Positions 24,036 through 31,364 of a DNA stretch of 31,364 nucleotides are shown here, in pieces (position 1 is the first letter of the stretch; every line of letters starts with the position of its first letter). Made by a program: the position numbers and the translations under genes. The stretch is from assembly GCA_039045975.1 (NCBI GenBank), contig JBCCJA010000048.1, positions 1 to 31,364 on the forward strand, given 5' to 3'. The notes beneath the pieces were generated by a model. It did not search any database and had not been told where the DNA came from. It saw nothing but the letters and a program-made list of their open reading frames with translations. The DNA comes from JBCCJA01 sp039045975. GTDB lineage: Bacteria > Planctomycetota > Planctomycetia > Planctomycetales > Planctomycetaceae.

Positions 24036-24998
24036 ATGACCTTCTCGCTCCTCGCCGTCTTCCGCTGGGATCTGCTCAACACGCAGATCGCGTCCGTGAC
24101 TGCGCTCGCGGCCGCGGCGTGTGCGGTGCCCGGCACGCTGCTGTTCGTGCGGCGTCAGAGCCTGCTCGGCGACGCGATCAGCCACACGGCGTTGCTAGGC
24201 ATGATCGGCGGCTTCCTGTTCGCGAGCCAGATGGTCGCGTTCGGCGTGATCTCGCCCGACACCCGGCACGACTGGGAGGGGCTGTTCTTTTCGGCCGGGG
24301 CGATGCTCGTCGGCGTCGCGACGGCGATCCTGTCGGAATGGGTCTCCGCCCGCGCGAAGGTCGACAGCACGGCCGCGCTCGGCATCGCCTACGCGACGGC
24401 GTTCGCGTTGGGACTGTTGCTGCTCGAGAACTACGCGCGGAACGCGCACATCGACCCGGAGCACATCCTGTTCGGACAGGTCGAACTCGCCGCGGACCAC
24501 ACCTACGGCCGCAGCGATGTGCCGCGGGCCGCCGTCACGTCGGGCGTGCTTTTCCTGCTGAACGCGGCCGTCGTCGGGCTCGTGCTCAAAGAGTTACGAC
24601 TCGTCTCGTTCGATCCGGGCTTCGCGACGACTCTCGGTTACAAGCCGCGGCTGATCGGGTGGGCCCTCGCGGCGGTCGTCTCCGCGACGCTGATCACGGT
24701 CTTTGAGGCCGTCGGGCTGATCCTGCCGATCGCGATGCTGATCACGCCGGCGGCGGCGGCCCGTTGTTGGACCGACCGGCTCGGCCGGCTGCTCGTGCTG
24801 TCGGTCGTCATCGGCACGACGACCGGCGTCCTCGGACACCTCGCCGCGGTCGGCGTCCCGGCGTTGATCGAGGCCGCGACCGGGGCCGAGAAGATCCCGC
24901 AGACGGGGACGGCCGGGACGACGGCTCTACTAGGCGGGCTCGTATTCCTCGCGTCTCTTTACCTGGGCCCACGCGGGCGTCTGTCGGTCTGGCGATAA
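24036..24998 (+). CDS. Orphan metal-ion ABC transporter permease (ABC-3 family)
   Basis: 320 aa with eight or nine hydrophobic helices. RRQSLLGDAISHTALLGMIGGFL near the N-terminus is the family signature of ZnuB/MntB/SitC-type permeases, and TLGYKPRLIGWALAAVVSATLITVFEAVGLILPIAMLITPAAAA with the loop before it fits the ABC coupling region. These permeases import Zn2+, Mn2+ or Fe2+ together with an ATPase and a solute-binding protein, neither of which is adjacent here. An extra hydrophilic stretch (SPDTRHDWEG, about 73-82) lies in an early loop. The 3' end and stop lie inside a perfect hairpin. Metal specificity cannot be told. Confidence 0.87.
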   Translation: MTFSLLAVFRWDLLNTQIASVTALAAAACAVPGTLLFVRRQSLLGDAISHTALLGMIGGFLFASQMVAFGVISPDTRHDWEGLFFSAGAMLVGVATAILSEWVSARAKVDSTAALGIAYATAFALGLLLLENYARNAHIDPEHILFGQVELAADHTYGRSDVPRAAVTSGVLFLLNAAVVGLVLKELRLVSFDPGFATTLGYKPRLIGWALAAVVSATLITVFEAVGLILPIAMLITPAAAARCWTDRLGRLLVLSVVIGTTTGVLGHLAAVGVPALIEAATGAEKIPQTGTAGTTALLGGLVFLASLYLGPRGRLSVWR

Positions 24999-25010
24999 GC
25001 AGACCGACAG
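24981..25010. terminator. Perfect 11-bp hairpin spanning a stop codon
   Basis: CTGTCGGTCTG (24981-24991) pairs exactly with CAGACCGACAG (25000-25010) around an 8-nt loop that holds the permease stop (TAA 24996-24998). It lies between two convergent genes 33 bp apart, so it could end transcription from both sides. No T-run is present. Confidence 0.6.
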
Positions 25011-25031
25011 CGACCGCGGCGACCCGCCGAC

Positions 25032-26378
25032 TCAGTCGTTCCGCAGCGACAGCTCGAAGTCGGTCAGCTTCTGGCGGATCTCGTTCAGGCTCGTGACGCC
25101 GAAGTTGCGGACGCTCATCAGTTCGTCCGGCGTGCGGGCACACAGCTCGCCGAGCGTCGACAGCCCGAGACGGTTCAGGCACTTGCGGGCCCGGACCGAC
25201 AGGCCGAGGTCGGCGACGGGGCGTTCCATCATCGCCCGCTCCTGCGGCGACATGTCGTCGACCTTCGGGGCCGGCGGGGCGGCGATCATCGCGTCGACTT
25301 TGACTTCCTGGCCGATCCGCAGCCCCTTCGTCGCGAGCAGCTCGCGGATTTCCGTGAGGCTCGTCTCGCCGAAGTTCTTGCCCGAAAGCAGCTCGCCCTC
25401 GGTGATGTTCGTCAGGTCGCCGAGCGTCTGGATCTCGGCCCGTTCGAGGCAGTTGCGGGCCCGGGCGGAGAGTTCGAAGTCGGTCACGGGGATCGCCATG
25501 ACCTGCTCGAGTTCGCGCTGCCGGCGGGCGGCGTCCTCGTCGTAGAACATGTCGCCGGTGGCTTCGATGTCCTTCAGGAACATGCGGGCCCGCTCGTGGT
25601 CGGGGTAGACCTCGAGGACGCGGCGGAAGCAGTACGCGGCGGCCTGATAGTTCTCCGTATCCTCGTACAGGATGCCGAGGTTGAGCAGCGCCCCGAGGAA
25701 CAGCGGCGGCTTCGACAGCGAACGCTCGTAGTACTGGATCGCCTCGGTGTCGTTGCCGACGAGGTCGTTCAACGCGGCGAGGCGAAACAGGGCCGGGCCG
25801 TGCTTCGGGTCCATGTCGACGGCGCGTTCGAAATATTCGACCGCACCGAACGTGTCGCCGCGGTCGGCGAGAATGCAGGCCCGCTGGAAGCAGTACTCGG
25901 CCCGCGTCGCACCACCTTTTTTCGCGGCCGCGGTCAAGATTTCGTCGGCTTCGTCGAGTTCGCCTTTCAGCCGAACGACGCCGGCGCGGCAGAGTTCGCA
26001 GATGACGGCGTCGTAGCCCGACGCGGCGGCCTCGACGTACTTGTCGATCGCCGGGTCGTACTGCTTGAGCGCGGTCAGCACCTGGGCGTGTGTGAACGCC
26101 GCGATCCCGTGCCCCGAAACGGTCGCGAGGTGCCGATCGGCGTCGACGTGCCGGCCGAGCATGAAGTGCGTCAGGCCGGCCGCGACCGAATCACGCCCGC
26201 CCGGTGACGCCATGGCCCGCGTGTCGAGCTCGCCGAGCGCCTGGCGGACGTCGGTCACGTGGTAGCCGGAGACGGCCGCCTCCATCGCGGTCACGAACGC
26301 CGCGTCGACCGGGCCGTCCGAAAGCAGGTTGTCGCGGACGAAATTCGCGGCGGCAGACACTTCGGCAGGAGTCAACAT
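25032..26378 (-). CDS. TPR protein with two RNA polymerase alpha-CTD domains
   Basis: 448 aa. The N-terminal ~270 residues are TPR-like helical repeats (for example AEYCFQRACILADRGDTFGAVEYFERAVDMDPKHG and ALLNLGILYEDTENYQAAAYCFRRVLEVYPDHE). Two domains matching the C-terminal domain of the RNA polymerase alpha subunit follow, at about 298-357 (LSARARNCLERAEIQTLGDL with GKNFGETSLTEI) and 388-448 (LSVRARKCLNRLGLSTLGEL with VRNFGVTSLNEI). In RpoA this domain binds UP-element DNA and activators. There is no N-terminal assembly domain, so it is not a subunit of the core enzyme. A transcription-linked scaffold is an inference. It is divergent from csrA; GTACCG-N7-CGGTAC lies 19 bases upstream of its ATG. 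Confidence 0.88.
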   Translation of the reverse strand: MLTPAEVSAAANFVRDNLLSDGPVDAAFVTAMEAAVSGYHVTDVRQALGELDTRAMASPGGRDSVAAGLTHFMLGRHVDADRHLATVSGHGIAAFTHAQVLTALKQYDPAIDKYVEAAASGYDAVICELCRAGVVRLKGELDEADEILTAAAKKGGATRAEYCFQRACILADRGDTFGAVEYFERAVDMDPKHGPALFRLAALNDLVGNDTEAIQYYERSLSKPPLFLGALLNLGILYEDTENYQAAAYCFRRVLEVYPDHERARMFLKDIEATGDMFYDEDAARRQRELEQVMAIPVTDFELSARARNCLERAEIQTLGDLTNITEGELLSGKNFGETSLTEIRELLATKGLRIGQEVKVDAMIAAPPAPKVDDMSPQERAMMERPVADLGLSVRARKCLNRLGLSTLGELCARTPDELMSVRNFGVTSLNEIRQKLTDFELSLRND

Positions 26379-26396
26379 CGCAATACGCTCTCGTAC

Positions 26397-26745
26397 GTAC
26401 CGTCGGATCCGGTACCGATACGGGCCAAAGTCGGCCCGCGGCGGGCTCCGTAAAGTGGCCAGAACTCATAGTTTCATCAAGCTCGGCGGGTGTTCGGCGG
26501 CCTGAGGACAGGCCCAAACCAGATTTTTTGAACTTTTTTCACATTTTTCGATTTTTCGGAGAAAATTCGCCCACGTTTGCGGGTTTTAACGCGTCTATCC
26601 TGCGATACATGCGATTGGCCTTGCATGACAACACCCTCGGACGAGAACATGGATCTCGCACGGGGGTGCACCTGACACGGATGTGTCGGTCGAGTGACAG
26701 GCCCGCAAGGGCCGACCGGGTGGTACCGGTTCAAGGAGGAACAAA
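26397..26745 (+). promoter_or_regulatory. Hairpin-rich csrA upstream region with GGA loops
   Basis: This gene-free stretch holds short perfect hairpins in a row: 26397-26415 (loop TCGGATC), 26421-26438 (loop AAAGTC), 26499-26514 (loop AGGA), 26549-26569 (loop GGA, one mismatch), 26642-26658 (loop ACATGGA), 26674-26687 (loop GGAT), 26700-26713 (loop GCAA) and 26715-26730 (loop GTGGTA). Five loops contain GGA in the csrA sense, the known CsrA recognition core. A T-rich stretch (26523-26567) lies in the middle. CsrA autoregulation is the simplest reading; a separate CsrB-like RNA is the alternative. The promoter is not located. Confidence 0.5.
26733..26739 (+). promoter_or_regulatory. Strong Shine-Dalgarno of csrA with GGA core
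   Basis: AAGGAGG, six bases before the ATG, is the clearest ribosome site in the window. It reads TTCAAGGAGGA and so also matches the CsrA consensus around GGA, where bound CsrA would block translation. Confidence 0.75.
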
Positions 26746-26970
26746 ATGCTCGTTTTGCAAAGAAAGCCGGGCGAAGAGATCGTCATCGGCGACCAGATCT
26801 CTGTGAAGCTCGTGAAGGCCGGCCCGAATCGCGTCACACTCGCGATCGAGGCCCCGCCGGAAGTCACGATCAGACGGGCCGAGCTTGAAGCGAAGGCGGC
26901 CGTCGAACCCGAGGTCGAGACGGCCCGACCCAAGTCGGCCCGCTCGATGAACGACACGATCTGCCTGTAG
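26746..26970 (+). CDS. csrA: Carbon storage regulator CsrA
   Basis: 74 aa. CsrA is a dimeric RNA-binding protein that binds GGA motifs in mRNA leaders and alters translation or stability. MLVLQRKPGEEIVIGDQISVKLV and VTLAIEAPPEVTIRRAEL cover the five-strand core. The residues that bind RNA in the E. coli protein (L4, R6 and R44) are conserved in register. After the core comes a ~22-residue tail (VEPEVETARPKSARSMNDTICL) longer than in E. coli (61 aa). A very strong ribosome site precedes it. It is a lone gene, not next to flagellar genes or fliW, and is convergent with the RND permease. Confidence 0.95.
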   Translation: MLVLQRKPGEEIVIGDQISVKLVKAGPNRVTLAIEAPPEVTIRRAELEAKAAVEPEVETARPKSARSMNDTICL

Positions 26971-27015
26971 ATCTCGTCGTCATTCCGACGCGTGAGTCAC
27001 GTGTCCTAGCTGTGA

Positions 27016-27045
27016 CGCCGGGGTCGAGTGAGTTCGGCCCCGGCG
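27016..27045 (+). terminator. Hairpin terminator downstream of csrA
   Basis: CGCCGGGGTC (27016-27025) pairs with GGCCCCGGCG (27036-27045), ten base pairs with one wobble, around a 10-nt loop. It lies between csrA and the convergent RND gene. There is no T-run. Confidence 0.5.
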
Positions 27046-27076
27046 ATCCGTTGGCCAGGCGCGTCGCGTCAGCGCT

Positions 27077-30000
27077 TTAACCGCCGACAAACCTCGTCGG
27101 CGTCAGCCGCCCGAGCAGCACGACCGCGGCCGGGACGAACGCCAAAGCGAGGATCGTCGCCCCGGCGACCCCGCCGGCGATCGCGACCGCCAACGGCGGC
27201 CAGAACCCGCCGCCGCCGAGCAGCAGCGGGATGAACCCTGCGACCGTCGTCGCCGTCGTCGCCATCACGTGACGCGTCTCGCGACGCACGACGCGGGCGA
27301 CGGCGTCCGGGTCCCCGTTCCGCGAGTCGTCGTGCTCCCGCAACGCCGCGAGCACGACGATCGAATCGTTGATCGCCACACCGATCAGCCCCATCGAGCC
27401 GACGATCGCCATGAACCCGAACGGGTAACCGCACACATACAGCATCCCGAGCCCGCACCCGGCCGACAGGAACGCGACGACGCCGATCACGCCCGCGCCG
27501 CGGAACGAGCCGATGCAGAGAACCAGCGTCGCGACCATCATCACCCCGAGGATGCCGACGAACGCGAGCAGGTTCCCGACCGCCCGGTCCCGCTCCGCCG
27601 CCTCGCCGCCGAGGTCGAAGTAGTAGCCGTCGGGCAGGACGAGCTCGCCCGCCCGGACGAGTTCCTCGATGCGATCGGCGAACGGCACGAGCACCGCCGC
27701 CGGCAGCACGCCGGCGTCGATGAAGCCCTGCACGGAGTTCATGCGGACGCCGTCGATGTGCTTGATCGCCGCCGGCTCGGGCGAAAGCGTCAACTTCGCG
27801 ACCGACGACAGCGGCACGGGCGCGACTTCCGCCGCTAGCCGGGCGGCGGTGTCGGTCGTCATCAGCGCCGGCATCAGCTCGAGCGTCCGCACCGACGCCA
27901 GTTCCGACCGTCGCTCGCCGGCGAGCCGCACGCGGACCGGCAGACGCTCGGTCGCCTCGACGACCGACCCGCCGGTCGCGCCCTCGAGCGCCGCGTCGAG
28001 CTGCCGCGCGACGGCGGCGTTCGTCAGCCCGGCCCGCCGCAGGTCTTCCTCGTCGGCGACGACCGACAACTTCGGCAGGGTCTCGGTCAGGTCGGCCCGG
28101 GCGTACGTGACGTGACGCAACGACGCGAGTTCGGCCCGCAGCCGCTCGCCGATGCGGTCGAGCGTCGCGAGGTCGGGGCCGAACACTTTCCACTCGACCG
28201 GGGCGTCGAACGGCGGACCCTGCTCGAGCTGCCGGCAGAGCACGCGGGCCTCCGGGAACGCGGCCGACAGCTCCGCCTGGATCGCGTTGATCGCGTCGAA
28301 CAGGCCCTCGTTGGAATCCATCTGCACGAGCGCCTGCCCGTACCGCGACGACTCCCGCCGGTTCTGCAGCATGTTGTAGTAGAACGACGGCGCGCTGCGG
28401 CCGAGGAACCAGTGCACCTCTTCGGCCCGCGGGTTCGCGAGGATCCGCTCGCGAATGCCGAGCGCGACCTCACGGGTCCGCGCGATCGAGGCCTCCGGCG
28501 GCATCTCGATTTCGATCTGGAACTGGTCGCGGTCGCCGGGCGGGAAGAACTGCTCCGGCAGCTTCGAAGCGGCGTAGAACCCGGCGAACGGCCACAGCGA
28601 CGCGAGCGTCATCGCGACGATCGGGCGGCGAAAGAAGAACCTCAGGAACCGTTCGTAGCCGTCGTTGAGTCGGCCGAACGTCAGCCCGTCGCCCGCCGCG
28701 GCCGCCCCGCCGTCGCGCGCCGCCAGCCACGCCGCCAGCGTCGGGATCACCGTCAGCGAGATCGCCAGCGACGAGACCAGCGCGAGGATCACGCCGAGCG
28801 CGATCGTCCCGACGAACTCGCCGGCCGGGCCCGGCATGAGCGCGATCGGCAGGAACGTGAGCACCGTCGTCAGCGTCGACCCGAACAGCGGCACGGCGAG
28901 GTGCCCGAGCGTGCCGGCGATCGCGTCGGCCGGGGACTCAGTTTTCAAACGCCGGCGGACCTCGTCGACCATCACGATCGCGTTGTCGATCAGCAGCCCG
29001 AGCGCGATGATCAGCCCGGTGACCGACATCTGATGGATCGGGATCCCGAACGCGTTCATCCCGGCGAAGACCGACGCCGCCGACAGCGGCAACGCCGCCC
29101 CGACGAGTACCGCCGACCGCCAACCCATCAGCACGAACACGACGGCCGTCACGGCGCCCGCCCCGAGGACCAGGTTCGAGATCAGCGTCGCGAGTCGCCA
29201 GGCGGTGTAGGTGCTCTGGTCGAAGATGACCTCCTGCCCGATCCCGGCCGGCAGCGTCCGGGCGTGCCGTTCGAGGACCGCCCGCGCGTCGGCCGCCCAG
29301 GTGTCGACCCGCTGCCCGGCGTCGATGAACACGGCGAGCACGACCGCCGGGCGGCCGCCGATGATCGCCTGGTCGGTCTGCGGCTCGCGGACGCCGCGGC
29401 GGACGTCGGCGACGTCGGCGAGTCGCGTCACGGCGCCGCGTCCGTCGACCCGCACCGGCGTCTCGCGGACCCGGGCGAGCGAGTCGAGTTCCGCATCGAC
29501 CTCAAAGATCAGGTCCGATTCGCCGCCGCGGAGCAGGCCGGCGGCCCCCTTCGAGTCGCTCGCGGCGACGCGGGCGGCGACCTCGCCGGCGGTCAGCCCC
29601 GCCATCGCCGCCGCCGCCGGATCGAGCGTGACAGTGATCTCTTCCTGCGCTTCGCCGCGGCGTTCGACCTCTTCCGTGCCCGGCACGGCCTCGAGCTTGT
29701 CCTGCAGGTCTTTGGCGAGCCGACGCAGGATGCCCGGCAGCGGAGGCCGGTCGGCCTGCCACGTCAGCGCGACGAGCATCGCGTAGCCGCGGACCTCGAT
29801 CTCGTCGAACGCCGGGGCCGTCCCGGGCGGCAACGACGGCGTCACATCGCCGAGCTTGTCCCGCACCCGTGACCAGACCGGGTCGCCGTCGAGCACCTCG
29901 TCCTTCAGCTCGATCACGACGAGCGACGTCCCCTGAGACGACGTCGACTCGACCTCTTTGATCTCTTCGATTTCGGTCAGCACGTCCTCGATCGGCTCGG

Positions 30001-30229
30001 TCACGAGGGCCTCGACCCGCTCGGGCGGGGCGCCGGGTAACGACGTGGTCACGAGCGCGACCCGCGAAACTAACAGCGGGTCCTCGAGCCGCGGCAAGAC
30101 CTGGAACGACGACAGCCCCGCGACCGAGATCAACGCGACCGTCAGCACGACGAGCCGCGGATTGCGGTAGTAAATGGTCGACAACCCGCCCGCGGACGCG
30201 GCCGCGTCTTGATTCGACTCGCCCGACAT
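27077..30229 (-). CDS. RND efflux transporter permease (inner membrane)
   Basis: 1050 aa from ATG 30229; a GTG one codon earlier (30232) is the alternative. The ATG shares one base with the stop of the adaptor gene (TGATG). The protein has the RND layout of 12 membrane helices and two large periplasmic loops: first helix at about 27-45, P-G-A-P-P-E-R-V near 66-73 (the pore-loop start), helices 2-6 between about 345 and 500, and a second periplasmic domain 570-860. TM4 reads LGLLIDNAIVMVDEVRRRL, so the typical pair of aspartates is D-N here, and TM10 has AINDSIVVL where the common lysine-containing segment is not obvious. A different proton-relay or a divergent subfamily is possible. Substrate is unknown. 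The outer-membrane partner is not in the window. Confidence 0.93.
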   Translation of the reverse strand: MSGESNQDAAASAGGLSTIYYRNPRLVVLTVALISVAGLSSFQVLPRLEDPLLVSRVALVTTSLPGAPPERVEALVTEPIEDVLTEIEEIKEVESTSSQGTSLVVIELKDEVLDGDPVWSRVRDKLGDVTPSLPPGTAPAFDEIEVRGYAMLVALTWQADRPPLPGILRRLAKDLQDKLEAVPGTEEVERRGEAQEEITVTLDPAAAAMAGLTAGEVAARVAASDSKGAAGLLRGGESDLIFEVDAELDSLARVRETPVRVDGRGAVTRLADVADVRRGVREPQTDQAIIGGRPAVVLAVFIDAGQRVDTWAADARAVLERHARTLPAGIGQEVIFDQSTYTAWRLATLISNLVLGAGAVTAVVFVLMGWRSAVLVGAALPLSAASVFAGMNAFGIPIHQMSVTGLIIALGLLIDNAIVMVDEVRRRLKTESPADAIAGTLGHLAVPLFGSTLTTVLTFLPIALMPGPAGEFVGTIALGVILALVSSLAISLTVIPTLAAWLAARDGGAAAAGDGLTFGRLNDGYERFLRFFFRRPIVAMTLASLWPFAGFYAASKLPEQFFPPGDRDQFQIEIEMPPEASIARTREVALGIRERILANPRAEEVHWFLGRSAPSFYYNMLQNRRESSRYGQALVQMDSNEGLFDAINAIQAELSAAFPEARVLCRQLEQGPPFDAPVEWKVFGPDLATLDRIGERLRAELASLRHVTYARADLTETLPKLSVVADEEDLRRAGLTNAAVARQLDAALEGATGGSVVEATERLPVRVRLAGERRSELASVRTLELMPALMTTDTAARLAAEVAPVPLSSVAKLTLSPEPAAIKHIDGVRMNSVQGFIDAGVLPAAVLVPFADRIEELVRAGELVLPDGYYFDLGGEAAERDRAVGNLLAFVGILGVMMVATLVLCIGSFRGAGVIGVVAFLSAGCGLGMLYVCGYPFGFMAIVGSMGLIGVAINDSIVVLAALREHDDSRNGDPDAVARVVRRETRHVMATTATTVAGFIPLLLGGGGFWPPLAVAIAGGVAGATILALAFVPAAVVLLGRLTPTRFVGG

Positions 30230-31364
30230 CACAGCACCTCCGCAGCGGTGCGGACGGCGTCGCCGCCGGTGACCCGCACCTGCTGGCCCGGCACGACGCG
30301 GTGCGTTCCCTCGGCGACGACCCGCTCGCCGGCCGACAGCGTCCCGCGGACGATCGCGTCGCCGCCGTCGATCTCGAGCAATTCGACGTCACGCCGGGCG
30401 ATCTCGCCCGTCGGCCCCCCGCCGCCGTCGGGTACGACGACGAAACAGGCCCACAGCCCCCGCGTGCCCCGCACGAGCGCGCCGCGGGGCACCCGCACGC
30501 CGCCCTCCGGCAAAGACGCCTCGGTCTCGACGAGCAGCCGCGCGACCTCGCCGCTGACCGGCAGCGACGCCGCGTCTTCGGCGCCCGTCGCGAGTGTGAC
30601 GATCACGCCGCGGGTCCGCGTCGTCGGCGACAGCTCCGCGAGCACGTCGCGGACGAACCCGGGCCGCTCGGCCCCGCCGACCCGCACCCGCACGACGTCG
30701 CCCCGCGACAGCAGCGCCGCGGTCGCGGCCGGGACGCCGACCCAGGCCTCCGGTGCGGCCGCGTCGACGAGGCGGAAGACCGTCTCGCCGGCCGCCACGA
30801 CCGCCCCCTCGTCCCGCTCGCGGGCGACGACGACGGCGTCGAACGGCGCCCGCAGGGTCGCGTTGTCGACCTGCTCGGCGATCTCGGCGACGGCCGCCTG
30901 CAGCGCCGCGACGCGGGCTTTTTGGGCGTCGAGCTGTTCGACCCGCGTGCCTTCTTCGAGTTCCGCGAGCGTCTCCGCAGCCGCGTCGCGTCGGGCCGCG
31001 ACCGCCTCGGCGGCGAACAGTTCCTCGTCATACTCCTCGCGGGTGATCGCGTTCCGTTCGAGCAGTGTGCGTCGCCTGCCGAGCCGAGCCTTCGCGAGGG
31101 CGAGGTCGGCGTCGAGCTGTCGCAGGTTCGCCGCCGCGACCGCGACGGTCTGCGCCCGCGGGCCGGCGACGAGTTCGGCGAGCCGGGCTTTTGCCTCGGC
31201 CAGTTCGGCCTCCGTGCGGGCCCGGCGGGCCTCGAGCGTCGCGACGTCGACCCGCCCGAGCGTCTGCCCGGCAGCGACGGCGGCGCCCTCGTCGACGGCG
31301 AGCGTGACGATCCGACCGCCCGTCTCGAAGCCGACCGACGCCTCCCGCTTCGCCCGCACCTCGC
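30229..31364 (-). CDS. RND periplasmic adaptor subunit (HlyD/MFP), 5' end truncated
   Basis: At least 376 residues, running off the right edge, so the start and any signal peptide or lipobox are not visible; the GTG at 31359 lies inside the first lipoyl strand and is probably not the start. The first residues VGFETGGRIVTLAVDEGAAVAAGQTLGRVD are the N-terminal half of a lipoyl/barrel-sandwich motif. A long coiled-coil hairpin follows (about 45-165), then the second lipoyl half (LRAPFDAVVVARERDEGAVVAAGETVFRLVD). The beta-barrel and C-terminal parts follow, with GALVRGTRGLWACFVV and GERVVAEGTHRVVPGQQV. It is the partner of the permease it overlaps by one base. Confidence 0.92.
   Translation of the reverse strand, partial: EVRAKREASVGFETGGRIVTLAVDEGAAVAAGQTLGRVDVATLEARRARTEAELAEAKARLAELVAGPRAQTVAVAAANLRQLDADLALAKARLGRRRTLLERNAITREEYDEELFAAEAVAARRDAAAETLAELEEGTRVEQLDAQKARVAALQAAVAEIAEQVDNATLRAPFDAVVVARERDEGAVVAAGETVFRLVDAAAPEAWVGVPAATAALLSRGDVVRVRVGGAERPGFVRDVLAELSPTTRTRGVIVTLATGAEDAASLPVSGEVARLLVETEASLPEGGVRVPRGALVRGTRGLWACFVVVPDGGGGPTGEIARRDVELLEIDGGDAIVRGTLSAGERVVAEGTHRVVPGQQVRVTGGDAVRTAAEVL

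Noticed and set aside
28112..29872. 586-aa open frame antisense to the RND permease
   Set aside because: Arg/Asp/Pro-rich shadow translation with no domain character; the RND gene on the other strand has clear family motifs.
1..31364. CRISPR arrays, tRNA or rRNA genes
   Set aside because: No regular repeat-spacer pattern, no cloverleaf with a CCA-type end and no rRNA-like sequence were found by reading; short tRNAs could still be missed without a covariance search.

Overview
The window is G+C-rich chromosomal DNA (roughly two thirds G+C by eye) that reads as Planctomycetota. The best indicators are two prepilin-type DUF1559 proteins, each with the C-terminal H-x9-DG signature, an ECF-like sigma factor of the Rhodopirellula/Verrucomicrobium type overlapping a FecR-like membrane protein, a short lipoprotein downstream of a DUF1559 gene, a TPR protein carrying two RNA-polymerase alpha-CTD domains, and several secreted proteins of no known function. 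No rRNA, tRNA, CRISPR array or complete insertion sequence was found. The genus cannot be fixed from what is visible.

Layout. 1-1471: an A+T-richer, probably acquired HNH-like gene whose start overlaps the stop of sufE by 4 bp. 1468-2639: sufE and a small secreted protein, transcribed leftward. 2777-4464: mazG and a TrmH/RlmB-type rRNA methyltransferase, overlapping by 1 bp. 4465-4728: a 25-bp-stem palindrome and a 35-bp direct repeat. 4729-10332: a DUF4139 secreted protein, an SDR oxidoreductase, a secreted HExxH protein and an alpha/beta hydrolase. 10541-16145: a pseudopilin/surface region with DUF1559 + HEAT lipoprotein, then sigma factor + FecR-like protein + DUF1559 + lipoprotein. 16414-19432: an ArsM-like methyltransferase divergent from a YkgJ-type cysteine-cluster protein, with a CRP/FNR-like palindrome between them, then an NTF2-like protein. 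19600-23892: a DUF444 (YeaH-like) VWA gene, two tandem Uma2 nuclease-like genes and spoVR, overlapping or closely spaced, then a small unknown gene. 24036-24998: an orphan metal-ABC permease. 25032-26970: the TPR/alpha-CTD gene divergent from csrA, separated by a 367-bp region full of short hairpins. 27077-31364: an RND efflux permease and its periplasmic adaptor, the adaptor cut by the window edge.

How the genes work together. Supported units are mazG-rlmB (housekeeping), sigma-FecR-DUF1559-lipoprotein (a regulated surface or pseudopilus unit), DUF444-Uma2-Uma2-spoVR (the yeaH/spoVR stress module without prkA and with two inserted nuclease genes), and adaptor-RND permease (efflux). The most interesting regulatory region is the csrA upstream DNA, where five separate hairpins, all read in the csrA sense, present GGA in the loop. 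That is the arrangement expected of CsrA-binding RNA, either an autoregulatory leader or a CsrB-like decoy. The second is the near-perfect TGTGA-N6-TCACA operator between the ArsM-like and YkgJ genes. All functional statements rest on reading motifs by eye; no database search was run.
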